From Ignavibacteria bacterium (lineage in GTDB: Bacteria > Bacteroidota > Ignavibacteria > UBA10030 > SZUA-254): DNA of 64,000 nucleotides. The stretch is taken from positions 62,001 through 126,000 of the forward strand of contig JACOSY010000034.1 of NCBI GenBank assembly GCA_016178595.1. The letters are read 5' to 3'. The translations under genes and the position numbers were made by a program. The notes under the pieces were generated by a model, which was given only the letters and a program-made list of their open reading frames with translations, had not been told where the DNA came from and did not search any database. Shown here piece by piece: positions 61,445 to 64,000 of the stretch (the first letter of the stretch is position 1; every line of letters begins with the position of its first letter).

Positions 61445-64000
61445 TTACTTCACAACCAGGCTGACGAGCTTGTTCTTTACAACCACTACCTTCACGATTT
61501 GTTTGCCGTCAAGATGGCGTTTCACGTTTTCGTCCTCAAGTACCATCTTCTTCAGCGCATCATCGTCGATGTCGACGCTCGCTGGAAATTTTGTTCGCAC
61601 TTTGCCATTCACCTGAACGACCATTTCTATCGTATCGACTCTCGTCTTTGCTTCGTCGTATGACGGCCACGATTCATAAGCGAGCGATGCGGCGTGACCG
61701 AACTTCTGCCACAGTTCTTCTGCGAGGTGCGGCGCAAAGGGCGCAAGCAACAGGACAAAAGTCTCCATCGCCGTACGCGGCTTTGGATCGGCGTTCAGGA
61801 ATTCGTTCACGAAGATCATCAACTGCGAAATTGCCGTGTTGAAGTTCAGCGTCTCGATATCGCTTGTGACTTTCTTGATTGTTTGATGGAGCAATCGTTC
61901 TTGCTCTTCCGTTAGCGGCGCGGCTGCAATGGCAGCGTGCAGCGATCCATCTTCATTCGTCATCATCCGCCAAACACGATTGAGAAAACGATGAACGCCC
62001 TCCACTCCGTGCATCGACCACGGCTTGGAATCCACCAGCGGTCCCATAAACATTTCGAACAACCGGAGTGAATCGGCCCCGTATTCCCGCACGACGTCAT
62101 CAGGATTGACGACGTTGCCGCGCGACTTCGACATCTTTTGCCCATCTTCACCAAGGATGGTTCCTTGATTGATGAGTTTCTGAAACGGCTCCTTCGTGGA
62201 AAGATACTGTAAATCATACAGCACCTTATGCCAGAAACGAGAGTACAGCAAGTGCAGGACTGCATGCTCGGCGCCGCCGACATACAAGTCGATGGGCATC
62301 CAATACTTCTCTTTGTCTTTCGAGATGAATGCGTTGTCGTTCTTCGGATCGAGATACCGCAAGTAGTACCAGCAAGAGCCGGCCCACTGCGGCATCGTGT
62401 GCGTTTCACGGCGGGCAGGCTTGCCTGTCTCGGCATCGTTCGTGTTCACCCACGATGCGATATTAGCCAACGGTGACTCGCCAGACGGACTTGGCTTGAA
62501 TGTTTCACTCGACGGCAGAAGGATCGGCAGCGTACTTTCCGGCAATGCTTTGACGGTACCGTCTTCACGATAAATGATCGGGAATGGCTCACCCCAGTAG
62601 CGCTGGCGTGAAAAAAGCCAGTCGCGGAGCTTGTAATTAATCGCCTGCACTCCCACCTTCTTCTGTATGAGATAGAGAACGATCTTCGTTTTTGCGAGAT
62701 CGGTGGGAAGATCGTCGATTGAGAATTCATCGTTCGATGAATTGATCGCAACACCGTCGCCGACAAACGCTTCCATGAAATATGATCCGACATCTTCGTA
62801 ACGATACAGCGTCTCGATGATTGCGTCGATCCTCTCTGTATTCAACGTTCCTTCGGTGAATATGCGCTGTGCTTCATGTTTGATCGTTGGAGGAAGATGC
62901 CTTGCATTCAGAAGAAGTTGCGAGAGTGATTCTGATCGCTCGGTGAGCCGTACCCGGCAGTGCGCCGTCAACCATTCCTTCGGTGGAAGCACAACAGACG
63001 GGATAGGTAAATGGTACTTGAGTGCGAATTCAAAGTCCCGTTCGTCGCCTGCAGGCACAGCCATGATCGCGCCGGTGCCATACGTAAGGATGACGTAGTC
63101 CGCAATCCAGATCGGAATTTCTTTTTTCGTTGCAGGATTTATCGCGTAGCCGCCGGTGAACACTCCGGTTTTTTCTTTGTCAAGCGCGGTGCGTTCAAGC
63201 TCGCTCTTCAGCTTTGTTTGATTGCGGTAGTCATCGACAGCCTTGCGCAGATCGGGAGTCGTCACAATATCCACGAGCGGATGTTCGGGAGCGAGCACCA
63301 TATATGTTGCGCCGAATATCGTATCGGGTCGCGTCGTAAAGATGCGGATGGATCTGTCGGAGTTCTTGATGCGGAAATCGGCTTCAGCGCCTTCGGAGCG
63401 GCCGATCCAGTTTCGCTGCATCTCGATGATGCCGGGGGGCCAATCCAGTCCCTCCAAATCCTGCGACAGCCGTTCGGCGTATGCGGTAATCCGAAGCATC
63501 CACTGCTTCATCGAGCGGCGCTCGACGGTGTAGCCTTTCTCCACCCATTCACCAACTTCCTCGTTCGCAAGCACGGTGCCGAGCTCCGCGCACCAATTGA
63601 CCGGCATCTCTGCAAGATATGCAAGCCGATGACTCTGAATAAACTCATAGCGTTCTTTACCGGATAATCCTTCCGGGATTTTGAGCTCGGAGATCGGCCG
63701 TGCCTTCTGTTGAGCAGGATCGAACCATGAATTGTAGATCTTCAGAAAGATCCACTGCGTCCACTTGTAGTACGCGGGATCGGTGGTGTTGATCTCTCTC
63801 GACCAGTCGTAGGAAAGCCCGAGCATCTTGATCTGCCGTTTGAACGTGGCGACATTTTCCGCGGTGGTGATGCTCGGGTGGATACCGGTCGTCATTGCAT
63901 AGCGCTCTGCGGGCAGACCGAATGCGTCCCATCCCATCGGATGTAGTACATTAAAGCCGCGCATCCGTTTGAAGCGGCAATAGATGTCGGTGGCAGTGTA
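61445..64000 (-). CDS. leuS: Leucyl-tRNA synthetase, 5' end outside the window
   Basis: About 851 codons are visible; the true start lies beyond 64000. The first visible residues include [12 protein letters not shown] and then [13 protein letters not shown]. The large editing (CP1) domain holds [11 protein letters not shown], and K-M-S-K-S is intact at [13 protein letters not shown]. The HIGH motif is off the edge. It is followed 6 bp later by a glycosyltransferase gene. Confidence 0.96.
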   Translation of the reverse strand, partial: YTATDIYCRFKRMRGFNVLHPMGWDAFGLPAERYAMTTGIHPSITTAENVATFKRQIKMLGLSYDWSREINTTDPAYYKWTQWIFLKIYNSWFDPAQQKARPISELKIPEGLSGKERYEFIQSHRLAYLAEMPVNWCAELGTVLANEEVGEWVEKGYTVERRSMKQWMLRITAYAERLSQDLEGLDWPPGIIEMQRNWIGRSEGAEADFRIKNSDRSIRIFTTRPDTIFGATYMVLAPEHPLVDIVTTPDLRKAVDDYRNQTKLKSELERTALDKEKTGVFTGGYAINPATKKEIPIWIADYVILTYGTGAIMAVPAGDERDFEFALKYHLPIPSVVLPPKEWLTAHCRVRLTERSESLSQLLLNARHLPPTIKHEAQRIFTEGTLNTERIDAIIETLYRYEDVGSYFMEAFVGDGVAINSSNDEFSIDDLPTDLAKTKIVLYLIQKKVGVQAINYKLRDWLFSRQRYWGEPFPIIYREDGTVKALPESTLPILLPSSETFKPSPSGESPLANIASWVNTNDAETGKPARRETHTMPQWAGSCWYYLRYLDPKNDNAFISKDKEKYWMPIDLYVGGAEHAVLHLLYSRFWHKVLYDLQYLSTKEPFQKLINQGTILGEDGQKMSKSRGNVVNPDDVVREYGADSLRLFEMFMGPLVDSKPWSMHGVEGVHRFLNRVWRMMTNEDGSLHAAIAAAPLTEEQERLLHQTIKKVTSDIETLNFNTAISQLMIFVNEFLNADPKPRTAMETFVLLLAPFAPHLAEELWQKFGHAASLAYESWPSYDEAKTRVDTIEMVVQVNGKVRTKFPASVDIDDDALKKMVLEDENVKRHLDGKQIVKVVVVKNKLVSLVVK

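Overview
The window looks like a chromosome segment from a member of the Ignavibacteria/Chlorobi/Bacteroidota assemblage (FCB group). The main evidence is four type IX secretion (T9SS) C-terminal sorting domains of the 'QNYPNPFNP' kind (genes ending at 4185, 21804, 25488 and 28623). FG-GAP, SBBP, Calx-beta and DUF11 surface proteins, hpnCDE squalene genes and DUF4905/DUF1844 housekeeping genes fit this. Dispersed low-complexity words such as TTTGGATTTTGG also fit. Base composition is near 50% G+C, with an A+T-rich island at 14.1-15.0 kb and a clearly G+C-rich gene at 45.5-47.9 kb. No plasmid, phage or CRISPR hallmark is visible.

Layout, left to right. 0-9.4 kb: DUF3052 (cut by the window edge), a Tat-exported six-hairpin-like protein, DUF4412, a CDGSH-type Fe-S protein, a large FG-GAP/fibronectin T9SS protein, ThiI and a DJ-1/PfpI protein. 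9.9-16.5 kb: glcF-rhomboid, an mhqO/mhqD-like pair, a split zinc-ribbon/deoxyribosyltransferase-like gene, and glcD. 16.8-25.5 kb: two giant secreted proteins on the plus strand; the first is broken at two copies of an identical 142-bp internal repeat. 25.7-28.4 kb: two tandem DAHP synthase genes separated by a MITE-like element; the second has a complete Tyr/Phe attenuator. 28.6-34.6 kb: small secreted proteins, MsrB, an ABC exporter and TyrS. 34.9-38.6 kb: a membrane protein and hpnE-hpnD-hpnC. 38.7-44.9 kb: tRNA-Met with a broken 5' copy in front, then a compact tilS-hpt-ftsH-lipid kinase-deoxyribosyltransferase-membrane protein operon. 44.9-48.7 kb: a MITE with target duplication, a GroES-like gene overlapping a TIR-STAND-TPR (NLR-like) gene, and a REP-associated transposase flanked by its palindromes. 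48.7-55.9 kb: an Hdr-like Fe-S membrane protein, PhzF, DUF4905, RdgB, RadA, NadK and DUF1844. 55.9-61.4 kb: a lipopolysaccharide/glycan block (three GT2 enzymes, O-antigen ligase, MsbA-like exporter). 61.4 kb to the end: LeuS, cut by the window edge.

The strongest non-routine signals are: (1) the attenuator before the second aroF, with a canonical promoter, a possibly leaderless leader peptide containing seven consecutive Tyr/Phe codons, and competing hairpins; (2) the G+C-rich TIR-STAND-TPR gene joined by a 4-bp overlap to a GroES-like gene, a candidate NLR-type immune unit; (3) several families of short palindromic or MITE-like elements, two with apparent target duplications, one set flanking a RAYT transposase and one element placed between a tRNA promoter and the tRNA; (4) two genes that appear split by frameshifts.

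All identifications come from reading translations and DNA by eye. No database search was possible.
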